DNA of 52,521 nt from Bacilli bacterium (GTDB lineage: Bacteria; Bacillota_I; Bacilli_A; RFN20; CAG-826), in the NCBI GenBank assembly GCA_024408495.1, contig JAKSUY010000004.1:1-52521 (forward strand), read 5' to 3'. The notes under the pieces were generated by a model. That model saw only the letters and a list, made by a program, of their open reading frames with translations, was not told the origin of the DNA and searched no databases. The position numbers and the translations under genes are program-made. Positions 17,096-25,892 of the stretch are shown piece after piece. Position 1 is the first letter of the stretch. The number at the start of each line of letters is the position of its first letter.

Positions 17096-18280
17096 TTATT
17101 CTCCTTGTAATTGAACGTCCACATAGACGTCACCCTCAAATAAATCAAAAGTATCAGGATAAAAATGAATAATGGTATTAGTTTCAGCAGCGGAACTGGT
17201 AGTATCAACTGTAACAAAACCTTCAGTAGGTGGATAAGAAACCCCTTGGTAATTTATAGAAACTTTTGCCTTCTTGTCCTTAATTACAACATTACTACCA
17301 TAACCTGGTAATAACATATCGTAGTATAGCGATAAACGAGGCCCGATATTTTCACAATAATCTCTTCCAATATTGTGTGCTTCTGCTTGTGAAATAACTC
17401 CACGAGTTTCGTAAGAAATTTTCTCCTTAACATTACCAGAAGAATCTAACTCTCTAAACTTTAAATGTGGATATCTATTATCGCTATAAAGGCTCACTTC
17501 ATTTTTAATAGAAATTTTACCTTCCATCTCACCCGCAAAGAAGAGATTATTAATTTCTCCACCGCTTAATCCTACATGGAAATTAATCGCTTTACTATGA
17601 ATGTCCGCTAGCATTTCGGTTACATAACCGAATTTGTCAAATCCAACCATAAAAGTGCCACTACCATCACCAGTAAAAGGAATAGCAAATGTCATCTTTG
17701 GATATTGAGCGGAAGCATCCTTAATTGCTTTAGTAATATTCGCTAGATCATTACAATAATAAGTAATATATAAATTATCACCGCTTAAAGAATAACGAGT
17801 CTCAAATGCGTTCTTGTCTGTGCGCTCTTTTAGCAACTCAACATAAGTAATCTCAAAACTATCCACGAATGGATTTAAGAAATAATTAATAATGTAATCC
17901 GTGCCGCCTTTTCCTACTATTGGATCCTCTCGATAAGCGTTTTCAGTTACAAATGATCCCAGAACACCATTAACATTTTTATATTCAACATCAACAAAGT
18001 TTGGATTATTAACCCTAAGATTAATACTAGTTGGTCTATCAATTGGAACTGGTTTATCATAAATTGCTGGATACATTAAACCATCACATAAAAAATTGGT
18101 TAATCCAATTTTGGTGTTTGTATACTTAGCTAGATTAACTCTAGTATCAAAATGCTCAGCTACCCAATTTGCAGCTTCTTCAACACTAATAGTTCTGCCA
18201 GGTGCGCTAATTCGACTATTGCAACTAGCCAAAAACGATAGCGCCAAAAGCGGAGCTATAATAAAAGTTACTTTTTTCAT
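17096..18280 (-). CDS. Lipoprotein, first gene of the lipoprotein operon
   Basis: A 394-residue lipoprotein with signal peptide and lipobox FLASC (Cys20). The mature N-terminus ISVEEAANWVAEHFD is shared with the next gene, which lacks the C-terminal third found here. Function not recognised. GAGAGAGG 11 bases before the ATG is the ribosome-binding site, and a TATAAT on the minus strand lies about 30 bases upstream at 18308-18313, inside AGTGTATAATA, a promoter string also seen before the genes at 12740 and 18755. This promoter probably drives all four lipoprotein genes down to 12924. Confidence 0.77.
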   Translation of the reverse strand: MKKVTFIIAPLLALSFLASCNSRISAPGRTISVEEAANWVAEHFDTRVNLAKYTNTKIGLTNFLCDGLMYPAIYDKPVPIDRPTSINLRVNNPNFVDVEYKNVNGVLGSFVTENAYREDPIVGKGGTDYIINYFLNPFVDSFEITYVELLKERTDKNAFETRYSLSGDNLYITYYCNDLANITKAIKDASAQYPKMTFAIPFTGDGSGTFMVGFDKFGYVTEMLADIHSKAINFHVGLSGGEINNLFFAGEMEGKISIKNEVSLYSDNRYPHLKFRELDSSGNVKEKISYETRGVISQAEAHNIGRDYCENIGPRLSLYYDMLLPGYGSNVVIKDKKAKVSINYQGVSYPPTEGFVTVDTTSSAAETNTIIHFYPDTFDLFEGDVYVDVQLQGE

Positions 18281-18341
18281 ATATGAAAAACCTCTCTCTT
18301 GCTCTTATTATACACTTAATCTACTAAATATCGAAAAATGT

Positions 18342-18755
18342 CTATCTTTTCTTTTTTCTAAGTTTGAGTTCGTTAGTAACTACTTTCTTAAGTTCTTTAA
18401 GATCGGCATCGTTAAGTTCAATGCTACGATCCATAAGGCCACCCGCCACTACATATTTAGAAAATACAAAATCATTAACTGATTTATATTGAGTTTCTGC
18501 TAACTTATTACTCTTATGCGTTGAATGGCGTTCACTATGTTCACGAACAAAAGCGCTTAATTGAGAAGTAACATTTCTAATATCATAATTTGGATCCATT
18601 GAAATAATTGGATCAAATGTTGAAAGGTATCCAGCAATGATATCCGCATAAATGCCAACATCCTTGCTTAAAATTTCGCAAGTTAAATACTTTTGTTTAT
18701 TAGCCTTAATGGCTTTAAGTAGACGCTTAGCGTCTTCAACTTTAATTTCACTCAT
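18342..18755 (-). CDS. Small hypothetical protein, possible winged-helix
   Basis: A 137-residue soluble protein I cannot name. The N-terminal half, with YLTCEILSKDVGIYADIIAGYLSTFDP, has the helix-turn-helix rhythm of Rex-like or other small DNA-binding domains, and the C-terminus is Lys/Arg-rich (KLRKKKR). I place the start at the ATG 18753-18755: TATAAT (18767-18762) ends 6 bases upstream, predicting a leaderless message. A longer frame runs into tRNA-Gln and must be false. It lies just downstream of that tRNA and upstream of the lipoprotein operon, on the same strand. Confidence 0.65.
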   Translation of the reverse strand: MSEIKVEDAKRLLKAIKANKQKYLTCEILSKDVGIYADIIAGYLSTFDPIISMDPNYDIRNVTSQLSAFVREHSERHSTHKSNKLAETQYKSVNDFVFSKYVVAGGLMDRSIELNDADLKELKKVVTNELKLRKKKR

Positions 18756-18775
18756 AATTCTATTATACACTAAAT

Positions 18776-18850
18776 TGGTTGGGGTGACTGGGTTCGAACC
18801 AGTGCATATAGGATTCAGAGTCCCATGCCTTACCACTTGGCTACACCCCA
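18776..18850 (-). tRNA. tRNA-Gln (anticodon CTG)
   Basis: A 75-base tRNA on the minus strand: acceptor TGGGGTG/CACCCCA, discriminator A and encoded CCA, D stem GCC/GGC, anticodon loop CTCTGAA, T loop TTCGAAC. The U1-A72 start fits glutamine tRNA. Reads CAG. Confidence 0.94.
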
Positions 18851-18930
18851 AGGTAGTTATAATTATAAACTTGTTTTTGTACTTAGTTATGTTTTAATTA
18901 TTAGCGTAGAAACACTATCGCAATCAATTT

Positions 18931-19458
18931 ATGAAGGAACCTTTATTGAATAAAGTCGCAGTCGGCGAATTTGCCGTAACCGAATTATTAAAACACCATT
19001 CTAAAAGTGTTATCAGAATTATTGTTAAATCTAACAGTGAAAAAAAGAAATATACTAAGTATAATGTTCCAATTTTAGTGGATGAAAGATATATTAACAA
19101 AATTGTTAAAAAAGAAGATATCTATGCATTAGCGGAATTCACTCCTTTTATCACAACATTAGATAAAAATAAAATCCATATTCTAATAAATAACTTAGAT
19201 GACGAAGGCGAATTAGGAACTATATTAAGAACCGCGGTTGCGTTCTCATATTTCGATGTTGCTATCATAAACTGTAATGTGGATTTATTTTCTAATAAAT
19301 TAATTAGAGCTTCAACTGGTGCGATTTTTATGATGAATACTGAATCGTTCAAAAATAAAAAAGAATACTTAAAAAAGTATCAGACTAAGACAATTGAATT
19401 TAGTAATAAAAACGCTCCACTATCGTTAGAAGTTGGAGCGAGTTTATCTAAATTATAA
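18931..19458 (+). CDS. SpoU-family RNA 2'-O-methyltransferase, C-terminally truncated
   Basis: The 175 residues follow the TrmH/RlmB pattern at first: an N-terminal substrate-recognition-like part, then NNLDDEGELGTILRTA (motif 1, the Arg that contacts RNA) and SNKLIRASTGAIFM. After that the family should show motif 2 (a GNEGxG turn) and motif 3 (PM plus SLNVSVA), which form the SAM knot. Here the protein stops after ...APLSLEVGASLSKL; only a faint SLEVGAS resembles motif 3, and motif 2 is missing. So it is probably inactive or in decay, or binds RNA without methylating it. The end overlaps the convergent galT gene by 6 bases, consistent with C-terminal loss. Confidence 0.7.
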   Translation: MKEPLLNKVAVGEFAVTELLKHHSKSVIRIIVKSNSEKKKYTKYNVPILVDERYINKIVKKEDIYALAEFTPFITTLDKNKIHILINNLDDEGELGTILRTAVAFSYFDVAIINCNVDLFSNKLIRASTGAIFMMNTESFKNKKEYLKKYQTKTIEFSNKNAPLSLEVGASLSKL

Positions 19459-20919
19459 ATTTAAACTTTTAACGAAGCGCTTTAAATGAGTGAAACCACG
19501 CTTGTCTTTTTTAAACACCGAAGTGTTAAGAAGAATATTTCTTCCAACTTCGTTGATATATTCTTTGCTACTCATTTTAGGATTAGCTTTAAGTGTATCA
19601 ATCATATGCGTGAAATTAACTAAATCAGGATATTTCTTCAAATATTCTTTTTTATTTAATTTATGATCACAAACATATTCAACTTCTTTAATTTGTCTTA
19701 CTAATCGTGCGGGCAAGATAAAACGTCCACAAGCTTCAATTACACCAATTCCTTCTTGCTTAATCGCAAAATATTCAGGATGAACATGATAGATTCCATC
19801 TGGATATTCTTTATTAGTCGAGTTACAACGTAAAATCAAAATCATTTCGTATTCTCCATTCGAATTAATTCTCATTAAAGGAGTTATCGTATTGTGTTTA
19901 GGTGAGATTGATAAATCATAATCGGTATAACTCTTCCACTTCTTTAAAATTAAAGAAGCAATTTCTAAAATTTGGTCTTGGTCTTTACCTTTTAAGCGGA
20001 ATGCGGTGTTATAGAAATTTAAGAAGGAGATTTTGGTCTTCTTATATTTACTAGATTTAATCACAAATAAATCTTTCGCTTTTTGAAGCGGGAAAAGATA
20101 TCCACCGCATTGAAAATGTTCATGATTAAGAATCGAACCACCTACGATTGGTAAATCCGCATTGCTAGTAATTGTATAGTGCGGGAATTTATTAAGCGCA
20201 TCAAACATAATTTTAAAAATTCGTGAAGAGATTTCCATATTTGTATGTTTCTTACTAATAAGAATCATGTGCTCATTAAAATATCCATATGGTGAATATT
20301 GCATGAACCAGTCTTCATGGTTAAGCTTAAGCGGGACAATTCGAATATTATGGCGCGGAGCTTTTTTAGCATTACCCGCAAAACCAAGATTCTCTTCGCA
20401 AATTACGCACTTAGGATAATTAACATCCTTCGTAGTTAATAATTTAGCAACATCTTTATTATTTTTTTCTGGTTTAGAAAGATTGATGGTTATTTCAAGA
20501 GCAGGTCCATTTTTAAAATGTGCCTCCCATTCTTTATTTCTTTCAATATCCTTTTTATGGATGTAATAGTTATTAATTCCTAAGTTATATAAATAACTAG
20601 TCGATGCTTTAGGATTCTTTCTTAAAAGCTCATTAAATTTTTTAGCCACTTCGTTTGGGCGAGGAGAAACAATATCAAATAAGCGTGCAATATTGATGTT
20701 AATCGTTACACTATCTTTTTTTAATTTCTTATAATGAGCATTAAAGCGAGTGACAAAATAATTGACATCCCGTTTTATTGGTTTCGGAAGCTCTCCTTTT
20801 GGATAAGCGTTTAATTCATCATAAAGACGATTACGAGCATATATTAAATCAAGATTATCTAAATCAAGATGCTCGTGAGCGAAGAAAACAAAATCTTCAA
20901 CAAGTTGAATATAATCCAT
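19453..20919 (-). CDS. galT: UDP-glucose--hexose-1-phosphate uridylyltransferase, class II
   Basis: Transfers UMP between UDP-glucose and galactose-1-phosphate in the Leloir pathway. The 488-residue length and sequence match the Bacillota class II type. The nucleophile motif is HEHFQ (266-270, within SILNHEHFQCGG); YPKCVICEENLGF at 168-180 is the other conserved block. The gene follows galM, sharing one base (TAATG) with its stop and using GGAGG inside galM, so both are coupled. A kinase of the galactokinase family lies at 25882-27066, and no galE is present in the window. Confident by motif and context. Confidence 0.92.
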   Translation of the reverse strand: MDYIQLVEDFVFFAHEHLDLDNLDLIYARNRLYDELNAYPKGELPKPIKRDVNYFVTRFNAHYKKLKKDSVTININIARLFDIVSPRPNEVAKKFNELLRKNPKASTSYLYNLGINNYYIHKKDIERNKEWEAHFKNGPALEITINLSKPEKNNKDVAKLLTTKDVNYPKCVICEENLGFAGNAKKAPRHNIRIVPLKLNHEDWFMQYSPYGYFNEHMILISKKHTNMEISSRIFKIMFDALNKFPHYTITSNADLPIVGGSILNHEHFQCGGYLFPLQKAKDLFVIKSSKYKKTKISFLNFYNTAFRLKGKDQDQILEIASLILKKWKSYTDYDLSISPKHNTITPLMRINSNGEYEMILILRCNSTNKEYPDGIYHVHPEYFAIKQEGIGVIEACGRFILPARLVRQIKEVEYVCDHKLNKKEYLKKYPDLVNFTHMIDTLKANPKMSSKEYINEVGRNILLNTSVFKKDKRGFTHLKRFVKSLNL

Positions 20920-21899
20920 TAATAATCCTCCAAATGAAATGAAATATAATGATCAAAAGGATGTTTAGAATCAATAAATTTATCTTCAAGATGCGGGGCG
21001 TACATTTGTGGTTCAATCGCAACGCCCCCGTAAATTACATCTTTACCATACTCTTTCATCTTTCGATTGGATGGATAGCAATTAGTGAATACAATCGCCG
21101 CGTTCATATCGGTCTTAATGCTTAATTTAATTCCATCGTTTTTTAAAACAATTTGTGATTTATCGGTTTCGTTAAGGATAAAACCGCAATCGTATCCATT
21201 AGCGCGAGGATTATCTTTTGCCACTTCTTTAATATCGTCTCCAATTTTTTTAGCTTTTCTAAAGTCATAAATTTTACGAACTTTTTCTTTGCCGACAATA
21301 ATTAAGTCTTTATTAAGCGTGGTTACTTCACCAGCATTAATCATCAAATTATGATTAAGAACGTCCTTCCCTTTAAGTCGCCAATAAATATGAGGCGCCA
21401 TACTAATAGGAGTTAATCCATCAGTCATTGCGTGGTAATGAATTGAGAAACAGTTTTCATCCTTTTTTATTGAATACACAACGATGAATCTCACTTTATG
21501 AGGGAATCCGCATTCACCATTTAGACTTGTGTATTTAAATACTACATTCATAGTAGATTCATTTTCACTTAATGTAGTTGCAAAGTGGCGGAATGAGAGA
21601 TTACGTTTGCCACCATGAAGTGTATTGTTCTTTTCGTTTCGTTCAAGATGATAGGTTTTATTTTTAATTTTTAAAACTCCATCTTTAATACGACCCGCTA
21701 CACGACCAAGAGTCTTGCCGCCATACTTATCGCTTTTTAAAAATTCAGCATAGTCATCCTCGTGATAGGTAACGAAGTGGCCTTTATATTTAATTGAATA
21801 AATCGAGGCTCCATAATTACAAAAAGTCATTTCTAACCCGCAATTATTTTTAAGGGTATAGAAAGTGTGACTTTGAAATCTTTCTTTTTTAATATCCAT
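20919..21899 (-). CDS. galM: Aldose 1-epimerase (galactose mutarotase)
   Basis: Interconverts the alpha and beta anomers of galactose or a related hexose. The 326-residue protein shows NNTLHGG (91-97), the catalytic-base region MAPHIYW and the general-acid segment GVAIEPQM, in the correct order for the GalM beta-sandwich fold. First gene of galM-galT. The TATAAT on the minus strand at 21911-21906 ends 6 bases before the ATG with no Shine-Dalgarno, one of the clearest leaderless starts in the window. Directly upstream is the terminator of tRNA-His. Confidence 0.9.
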   Translation of the reverse strand: MDIKKERFQSHTFYTLKNNCGLEMTFCNYGASIYSIKYKGHFVTYHEDDYAEFLKSDKYGGKTLGRVAGRIKDGVLKIKNKTYHLERNEKNNTLHGGKRNLSFRHFATTLSENESTMNVVFKYTSLNGECGFPHKVRFIVVYSIKKDENCFSIHYHAMTDGLTPISMAPHIYWRLKGKDVLNHNLMINAGEVTTLNKDLIIVGKEKVRKIYDFRKAKKIGDDIKEVAKDNPRANGYDCGFILNETDKSQIVLKNDGIKLSIKTDMNAAIVFTNCYPSNRKMKEYGKDVIYGGVAIEPQMYAPHLEDKFIDSKHPFDHYISFHLEDY

Positions 21900-21931
21900 A
21901 GTAATATTATAACGATATCTTTTTAAAATAA

Positions 21932-21952
21932 AAAGATAGGACTTCCTATCTT
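21932..21952 (-). terminator. Terminator downstream of tRNA-His
   Basis: Arms AAGATAGGA (21933-21941) and TCCTATCTT (21944-21952) with a 2-base centre form a 9-bp hairpin. On the minus strand it is followed by TTTTATTTTAAA. It separates tRNA-His from the galM promoter. Confidence 0.8.
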
Positions 21953-21958
21953 ATTTAA

Positions 21959-22035
21959 TGGGGCGGATGATGGGGATCGAACCCACGAATGACCGGTTCA
22001 CAGCCGGTTGTGTTAACCACTTCACCACATCCGCC
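21959..22035 (-). tRNA. tRNA-His (anticodon GTG)
   Basis: A 77-base tRNA on the minus strand with anticodon loop CTGTGAA, acceptor GCGGATG/CATCCGC, encoded CCA, and the histidine hallmark: an extra 5' G (position -1) facing C73. T loop TTCGATC. Confidence 0.95.
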
Positions 22036-22042
22036 ATATAGA

Positions 22043-22063
22043 GTGCCTATATATTATAAGCAC
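22043..22063 (-). promoter_or_regulatory. tRNA-His promoter core
   Basis: The TATAAT on the minus strand (22058-22053) is framed by GTGC and GCAC. The block resembles those in front of tRNA-Ala and tRNA-Ser(GCT). Confidence 0.45.
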
Positions 22064-22075
22064 AAATCAACTTTT

Positions 22076-22621
22076 TTATAAACTTTTTATGCTGCTAATT
22101 ACATGATTATATGTTGCATTATCAACTAGTTTCTTAAGAATTGTTAAAGCAAATTCAACCGAATAAGCCATACTTTTACCAGTGATAATATGCTCACTAG
22201 TGACCGTAGCAGGCGCTTCGGTATAATGGCCTTTAATATCTTTTTCAAAGCCTTTGAAGCAAGTGAAATCTTTGTCATCTAGATATCCTAACTTACCTAA
22301 AATCGATGGCGCTGCACAAATCGCATAAATATCTTTATTGTTATCATGAAAATATTTAATTGTACTCATTGCTAAGGATGAATTAGCGATGTTATTAGTA
22401 CCTCTAAGTCCGCCTGGAAGGATAATAAAACTATAATCACCTAGATTTGCATCTTTAAGTAAAATATCGGTCTTAATCTTAAGATTATGAGATGTGATGA
22501 CATCTAATGTATCGGTAATTGAAGCGCTGATAACTTGGACGTTACCACGTAATAAAATATCACGAGTAGTAATACCTTCACTATCTTCAAATCCATCAGC
22601 AAAAATAATTAAACCTTTCAT
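22076..22621 (-). CDS. DJ-1/PfpI family protein
   Basis: A 181-residue Rossmann-like protein of the DJ-1/ThiJ family, whose members act as glyoxalases, deglycase-like enzymes or chaperones. The reactive Cys is Cys102 in YAICAAPSILG, with the partner Glu15 in GFEDSEG and the oxyanion segment LPGGLRGTNN (68-77). These match the YajL/DJ-1 branch rather than class I amidotransferases. It follows the membrane protein gene at 22624 by 2 bases, so they are co-transcribed. The exact activity cannot be told from the sequence. Confidence 0.88.
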   Translation of the reverse strand: MKGLIIFADGFEDSEGITTRDILLRGNVQVISASITDTLDVITSHNLKIKTDILLKDANLGDYSFIILPGGLRGTNNIANSSLAMSTIKYFHDNNKDIYAICAAPSILGKLGYLDDKDFTCFKGFEKDIKGHYTEAPATVTSEHIITGKSMAYSVEFALTILKKLVDNATYNHVISSIKSL

Positions 22622-22623
22622 AA

Positions 22624-23148
22624 CTAACCTATAACCACCTTATTTATAAATATCATCGAAAGCACAAAGAATAATAAGAACAATATGAAAATCACACCCG
22701 AAATAATTAGATGCGCTAAGTTCTTATTATTTTTATCTTTTAGATAACTAAGCAAACTTAAAACGACATAACCCGCAATAATAGCTAAACCAACTCCACC
22801 CGCGTAAGGTAGACTCACTTGCAAAGCATTAATGATTTTTGGTAAGAATTTAATCGATGAGCCTAACCATTCAGTAATGGTCGCGCAAACATTTTTATAC
22901 CCTTCGTTAAACCAAATAAATCCAATTGTTACTACACTCGGAATAATCACCACAAGGAACCAGAGGCAGAAAAGCGGAATCACGACAATTCCAGGATTAA
23001 AACATACCACAAAATAAAAGAATAAAATTACGCATACAATAATAGAAAACACTAATAAGGTGGTACGACCTTTAAGCAATTTACTTTTATGCTTTTTTTG
23101 TTCTTTTTCTAGTTTTCTTTGTTCTTCGCTTTTAATTTTAATTGCCAT
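22624..23148 (-). CDS. Membrane protein of unknown function
   Basis: A 174-residue protein with a charged N-terminal helix (Lys/Glu-rich, residues 1-27) and about four membrane helices: two around residues 30-75, one near 114-134 and one near 145-170. No domain recognised. It leads a two-gene unit with the DJ-1 protein. The TATAAT on the minus strand (23160-23155) ends 6 bases before the ATG, so the message is predicted to be leaderless. Confidence 0.7.
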   Translation of the reverse strand: MAIKIKSEEQRKLEKEQKKHKSKLLKGRTTLLVFSIIVCVILFFYFVVCFNPGIVVIPLFCLWFLVVIIPSVVTIGFIWFNEGYKNVCATITEWLGSSIKFLPKIINALQVSLPYAGGVGLAIIAGYVVLSLLSYLKDKNNKNLAHLIISGVIFILFLLFFVLSMIFINKVVIG

Positions 23149-23209
23149 AGATTTATTATAACGATTTTAGCGGAATTTTCTATAACAAATATCATGCTAT
23201 AATATTTCT

Positions 23210-24445
23210 ATGGAAATTAATGAACCATTTGCGAATTTCTATCGCCCAAAGAAATTAGAAGATGTAGCAGGACAATCTCATCTTTTAAATAAGGATGCTG
23301 TTTTTTATCAAACCATTAATAGTAAAAAGATTCCGAATATGATTTTCTATGGTCCGCCTGGAATTGGTAAGACTACCGTTGCGGAAATCATCGCGCATAA
23401 TACCGATATGAAACTATATAAACTTAATGGCACCACCGCTAAGCTTGATGATGTAAAAGCCATCACGGATGAACTTAATTCGTTATTAACCACAAATAAG
23501 ATTCTTTTATATTTAGATGAAATTCAATATTTTAATAAGAAGCAACAACAAACCTTATTAGACTTTATTGAGAATGGATCAATTACTTTAATTGCCTCCA
23601 CAACTGAAAATCCAATGTTTTATATTTATCCAGCTTTATTGTCTCGTTGCGTGGTGTTTGAATTTAAAGCGCTGAAAAAAGAAGATGTTAAAAAGCGCTT
23701 AAGCGAAATCAGTAAACAATTAAATATAAAAGTTAATGATGAATCATTAGACTTTCTAAGTATTGCAAGCAATGGTGATATGAGAAAAGCCATTAACTAT
23801 TTAGAATTCTTATACCAAAGTAAAGAAGCAATCACTTTAAAGCGCTGTGAAGAGATTGTTAATAAGGCCAATATTAATTATGACCGCGCTGGTGATGCTC
23901 ACTACGATACCTTAAGTGCTTTTCATAAATCAATTAGAGGGAGCGATGTTAATGCTGCTTTATTTTATTTAGCAAAACTACTTGATAATGGCGATTTAAT
24001 TGCAGCGTGTCGAAGACTACTTTGTGTTGCGAATGAAGATATCGGTTTAGCTAATCCTCAAGTTATTTCATTAACTAAGGATGCGGTTGATAGCGCACTT
24101 ATGCTTGGGCTACCTGAAGGAAGATTACCTTTAAGTAATATCACTATTCTTTTAGCCAGTTCTCCTAAAAGTAATAGCGCATTAAGTATTGACTCAGCTT
24201 TAGCGGATGTTCGTGCGGGTAAGGGTGTAGGATATCCTCGTGCAGTACAAAATAAACACTACGATGGAAAAGATGCAAAAGTAAAAGGTCAAAATTATAA
24301 GTACCCTCACGAATTTAGCAATCATTGGGTAAAACAACAATATTTACCAGATGATATTAAAGATGCGAAATATTATGAACCAGGCGATAATAAAACTGAA
24401 CAAAGTTACGCTGAATATTTAAAGAAAATTAAGAATAATTCTTAA
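23210..24445 (+). CDS. rarA: Replication-associated recombination AAA+ ATPase RarA (MgsA)
   Basis: AAA+ ATPase of the clamp-loader-like family that acts at stalled replication forks and single-stranded gaps. The 411 residues begin with PFANFYRPKKLEDVAGQSHL, the family signature, then Walker A GPPGIGKT (48-55), Walker B LLYLDE (99-104), and the C-terminal tetramerisation region with RGSDVNAALFYLAKLL and EDIGLANP. Full length. Its ATG follows TATAAT (23198-23203, preceded by TGC) by 6 bases without Shine-Dalgarno, so a leaderless message is predicted. The 3' end overlaps the convergent kinase gene by 17 bases. Confidence 0.94.
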   Translation: MEINEPFANFYRPKKLEDVAGQSHLLNKDAVFYQTINSKKIPNMIFYGPPGIGKTTVAEIIAHNTDMKLYKLNGTTAKLDDVKAITDELNSLLTTNKILLYLDEIQYFNKKQQQTLLDFIENGSITLIASTTENPMFYIYPALLSRCVVFEFKALKKEDVKKRLSEISKQLNIKVNDESLDFLSIASNGDMRKAINYLEFLYQSKEAITLKRCEEIVNKANINYDRAGDAHYDTLSAFHKSIRGSDVNAALFYLAKLLDNGDLIAACRRLLCVANEDIGLANPQVISLTKDAVDSALMLGLPEGRLPLSNITILLASSPKSNSALSIDSALADVRAGKGVGYPRAVQNKHYDGKDAKVKGQNYKYPHEFSNHWVKQQYLPDDIKDAKYYEPGDNKTEQSYAEYLKKIKNNS

Positions 24446-24899
24446 TCACAATAATTTTGTTATAAGCTTTTTTCACTTCATCACTAACATCTTCAAAACG
24501 GTTGTATAGTTTTTTTAATGATTCTTCTGGCACCCAACGATTTTTTGGTCTTTGGCGATTAAAGTACTCTAGTTGAGTTTTTTCTTTTTTCATATAAACA
24601 AGAATGTATTCATCAAAGTTTGGAAAATCACGCACGTAATTAAGGCGTGCTTCATTTGTGTCATTAAGTGCATCAAGAATAATAGTGGCATCATTAGCCT
24701 TGCTTAATTTTTTTAAACGACGATTAAAAATCTTCCATACTTTTTTTTGCTTAGAAAAATCAGAATAACTATTAGTGACTTCAAAACGAATCTCATCAAT
24801 TGATAAAACGAAAACATTTTTATGCTTACTAGCATAATTATTTGCCCAAGTAGACTTTCCGCTTCCAGGTAATGCTGACATAACAATCAGAGTTTTCAT
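24429..24899 (-). CDS. P-loop nucleotide kinase-like protein
   Basis: A 156-residue AAA_33/zeta-type P-loop protein. Walker A is ALPGSGKSTW (9-18); IDEIRFEV and later the Arg-rich lid NRQRPKNRWVPEE resemble polynucleotide or small-molecule kinases, including tRNA and RNA-end kinases. Substrate unknown. A divergent promoter region of only 24 bases separates it from the methyltransferase-like gene; its own TATAAT on the minus strand (24912-24907) ends 7 bases before the ATG. It converges with and overlaps rarA. Confidence 0.78.
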   Translation of the reverse strand: MKTLIVMSALPGSGKSTWANNYASKHKNVFVLSIDEIRFEVTNSYSDFSKQKKVWKIFNRRLKKLSKANDATIILDALNDTNEARLNYVRDFPNFDEYILVYMKKEKTQLEYFNRQRPKNRWVPEESLKKLYNRFEDVSDEVKKAYNKIIVIKNYS

Positions 24900-24923
24900 A
24901 AGAAGTATTATAATATATTTAGG
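24900..24923. promoter_or_regulatory. Compact divergent promoters
   Basis: The 24 bases between two divergent ATGs hold overlapping -10 boxes: TATAAT on the plus strand (24909-24914) and TATAAT on the minus strand (24912-24907). Each is 7-9 bases from its start codon. Both -35 regions would have to lie inside the opposite gene. Confidence 0.55.
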
Positions 24924-25892
24924 ATGATTTTTTTATTAGATAAAACGGAAAAAGAGAAAATTAATAAATTAATTGACACTTATCATTATAACGATGAGGT
25001 GGCGAATTTCTTAAATGCGAATATTATTAACGAAGATTTAATGGAAGAAGCGATTGATGACTATGACATTCAGGAATTAGATGTCAACGATTATCTAGAA
25101 GATAAATATTATCAAAACATTAAAGTTAAAGAAGTTAAAGAAGGCGCTTATCAAATTAAATATGAGAAATATCGTCCTTATCAATGTTTCTTGTTCGATG
25201 ATATTGAAATAGACCAAGATGATTACTATCTAGTAAAAAATAAAATCGGATACTTTAAAGAAGAGTTTAAATATCTCACTATACAAAAGGATAATGTAAT
25301 CTGGATGAGTGTGATTCCACACGAAATAAACACAATGAAAAAGTGCGCAAAGAACCTTTCTAAGCATGTTTATGTTCTTGGACTAGGACTAGGCTACTTC
25401 CCCTACTTAATCGCCTCCAAAGTTGATAAAATCACGATTATTGAAAAAGATAAAAACATCATTAATCTATTTAAAAAGTACATCTTTCCTTTCTTTAATC
25501 AAAAGGAAAAATACGAAATCATCGAGGATGATGCGATTTCGTATTTAGAAAAAATTAATAAAGAAGATTACATCTTCATTGATTTATGGCATAACGTAAG
25601 CGATGGATTTATGACTTATTACCATTTAAATAAGAAATTAAAGAATTATCCAAACGTAATCCATTGGATTAGCGATTCTTTATTAACCGCTTTCCGTAAC
25701 ATTGTGATTAATCTAATCGATGAAGAATTAAATTCAAAAGATCAAATTGATTACACAAAGGCTAGTAACGAGATTGATAAAATCACTAACAATTTACACG
25801 CACTTTTAAGAGAAAAGAAAATCTCTAGTTACCTAGAGATCAAAGAATTATTGTCGAATACTTCTTTAAAAGAATTAATGCTTAAAGTTTAA
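24924..25892 (+). CDS. SAM-dependent methyltransferase-like protein (spermidine-synthase-like fold)
   Basis: A 322-residue protein. Residues 1-140 are acidic and unrecognised. From 149 the sequence VYVLGLGLGYFPYL holds the Gly-rich SAM loop (153-160), followed by an acidic residue at the end of strand 2 (TIIEKDK, Glu174), a motif like EDDAISYL and IFIDLWHN (strand 4). This order matches class I methyltransferases related to spermidine synthase. The substrate is not evident and the C-terminal 70 residues are helical. It is transcribed alone, and the last 11 bases overlap the convergent galactokinase-like gene. Confidence 0.68.
   Translation: MIFLLDKTEKEKINKLIDTYHYNDEVANFLNANIINEDLMEEAIDDYDIQELDVNDYLEDKYYQNIKVKEVKEGAYQIKYEKYRPYQCFLFDDIEIDQDDYYLVKNKIGYFKEEFKYLTIQKDNVIWMSVIPHEINTMKKCAKNLSKHVYVLGLGLGYFPYLIASKVDKITIIEKDKNIINLFKKYIFPFFNQKEKYEIIEDDAISYLEKINKEDYIFIDLWHNVSDGFMTYYHLNKKLKNYPNVIHWISDSLLTAFRNIVINLIDEELNSKDQIDYTKASNEIDKITNNLHALLREKKISSYLEIKELLSNTSLKELMLKV

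Noticed and set aside
18756..18851. N-terminal extension of the small protein at 18342 to 18851
   Set aside because: The extra 32 residues are translated from tRNA-Gln; the ATG at 18755 has a well-placed -10 box.
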